Assembly (NCBI GenBank): GCA_023390635.1
Contig: JAEWCM010000016.1
Span: forward strand, 1 to 14,261
Source: Bacillota bacterium
Lineage (GTDB): Bacteria > Bacillota > Desulfitobacteriia > Desulfitobacteriales > Desulfitobacteriaceae
Direction of reading: 5' to 3'
Length of the DNA stretch: 14,261 nucleotides
The notes under the pieces were generated by a model. The model was not told the origin of the DNA, searched no databases, and saw nothing but the letters and a program-made list of their open reading frames with translations. The position numbers and the translations under genes are program-made. Shown here in pieces: positions 13,651-14,261 of this stretch (its first letter is position 1; the number at the start of each line of letters is the position of its first letter).

Positions 13651-14261
13651 GTGGAAGAGAGAAAAATGCGATTTGCGATTATCGGCTGCGGAAGAATTGC
13701 CCCTAAACATGCCGAATCGATTACAGCCCTGCCTGATGCAGAACTGGTGGCAGTGTGTGATGTTTTACAGGAGAAAGCCCAGGCGTTTGCCGATAAATAC
13801 GGAGCAGAACCTTATAACGATTATCAGGAAATGATTAAGCGTTCGGATATTGATATTGTGACGATTGCCACTCCCAGCAATTTGCACGGAGAGATGGGGA
13901 TTGCAGCGGCTCAGGCCGGCAAGCATGTGATTGTAGAGAAACCGATGGCGATGACGGCTAAAAATGCGGAAGAATTAATCGAAGCCTGCCGGAAGGCAGG
14001 GGTTAAGCTGGCCGTTTGCCATCAGAACCGATTCAATAAATCCATCCGCCTGCTGCGCCAGGCTCTAGAGGCTGGCCGTTTCGGGGAACTGACTCACGGG
14101 CAGGCTACGGTGCGTTGGAACAGGGATGACAACTATTATGCCCAAGCTCCTTGGCGTGGCACCAAGCTTCAGGATGGAGGGGTGCTGATGAACCAATCCA
14201 TTCATAACATTGACCTTTTGCAATGGATGTTCGGCCCAGTGGATTCGGTGTTTGGTTATAC
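13651..14261 (+). CDS. wbpB: Gfo/Idh/MocA family oxidoreductase, WbpB-like (3' truncated by window edge)
   Basis: The frame stays open to the window end, giving 203 codons of a protein usually of 310-350. The N-terminal Rossmann domain shows FAIIGCGRIAPKH (8-20), a dinucleotide loop, then ATPSNLHGEM (73-82) and VIVEKPMA (93-100) with the family's EKP. The substrate part starts with AVCHQNRFN (121-129) and has DGGVLMNQSIHNIDLLQW (175-192), including the conserved His185. The HQNRFN and IHNIDLL motifs suggest the WbpB group, which oxidises C3 of UDP-N-acetylglucosaminuronate. Start is GTG 13651 (AAAGGA 11 nt upstream) or ATG 13666 (GAAGAGAG nearby); the second still keeps the whole Rossmann fold. 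Following the WbpA-like gene, it supports a diacetamido-uronic-acid pathway. Confidence 0.88.
   Translation, partial: MEERKMRFAIIGCGRIAPKHAESITALPDAELVAVCDVLQEKAQAFADKYGAEPYNDYQEMIKRSDIDIVTIATPSNLHGEMGIAAAQAGKHVIVEKPMAMTAKNAEELIEACRKAGVKLAVCHQNRFNKSIRLLRQALEAGRFGELTHGQATVRWNRDDNYYAQAPWRGTKLQDGGVLMNQSIHNIDLLQWMFGPVDSVFGY

Noticed and set aside
13640..13834. A 64-codon ORF at the start of the last gene
   Set aside because: It is a different frame over the WbpB-like gene, whose own frame runs open to the window end with clear family motifs.

Overview
The window looks like a low- to mid-GC Gram-positive (Firmicutes) chromosome. I infer a Clostridia-type anaerobe, possibly Desulfitobacterium-like. 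The reasons are strong AGGAGG-type ribosome binding sites, GTG starts alongside ATG, classical TTGACA/TATAAT-like promoters, U-tract terminators, a CtsR-like operator, and the mix of families (methyl-accepting chemotaxis protein, NatAB-type ABC exporter, solitary clpP). The genus is a guess from gene content, not from a search. No tRNA, rRNA, CRISPR array, insertion sequence or phage gene was seen.

Layout. (1) 1-1439: the 3' end of a sensor histidine kinase, then an amidohydrolase-2 family hydrolase. (2) 1440-2226: a solitary clpP with its own promoter, a CtsR-type operator over the -35 box, and a strong terminator, so it looks like a stand-alone stress-induced protease gene. (3) 2290-4642: a possible 26-codon leader ORF and a membrane chemoreceptor, convergent with a small membrane protein of the CmpB-like family. 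(4) 4814-7933: galU followed by a NatA/NatB-type ABC exporter, apparently one operon. (5) 8277-9973: two single-gene units encoding membrane-anchored proteins of similar build (N-terminal anchor, Gly/Ser/Thr/Asn-rich linker, small extracytoplasmic domain) and no recognised function. (6) 10285 to the end: a nucleotide-sugar block with a PglF/CapD-type 4,6-dehydratase, a WbpA-type UDP-sugar 6-dehydrogenase and a truncated WbpB-type oxidoreductase. This is probably the start of a surface-polysaccharide locus.

The least expected signals are non-coding. A roughly 40-bp sequence occurs twice in opposite orientations, at 7940-7979 just after the ABC permease gene and at 10064-10103. The second copy lies inside a roughly 150-nt, nearly continuous hairpin that ends in a U-tract just before the polysaccharide block. 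The two + strand transcripts could base-pair with each other over most of that length. The CtsR-like operator at clpP and the double-hairpin spacer between the WbpA-like and WbpB-like genes are the other regulatory signals worth attention.
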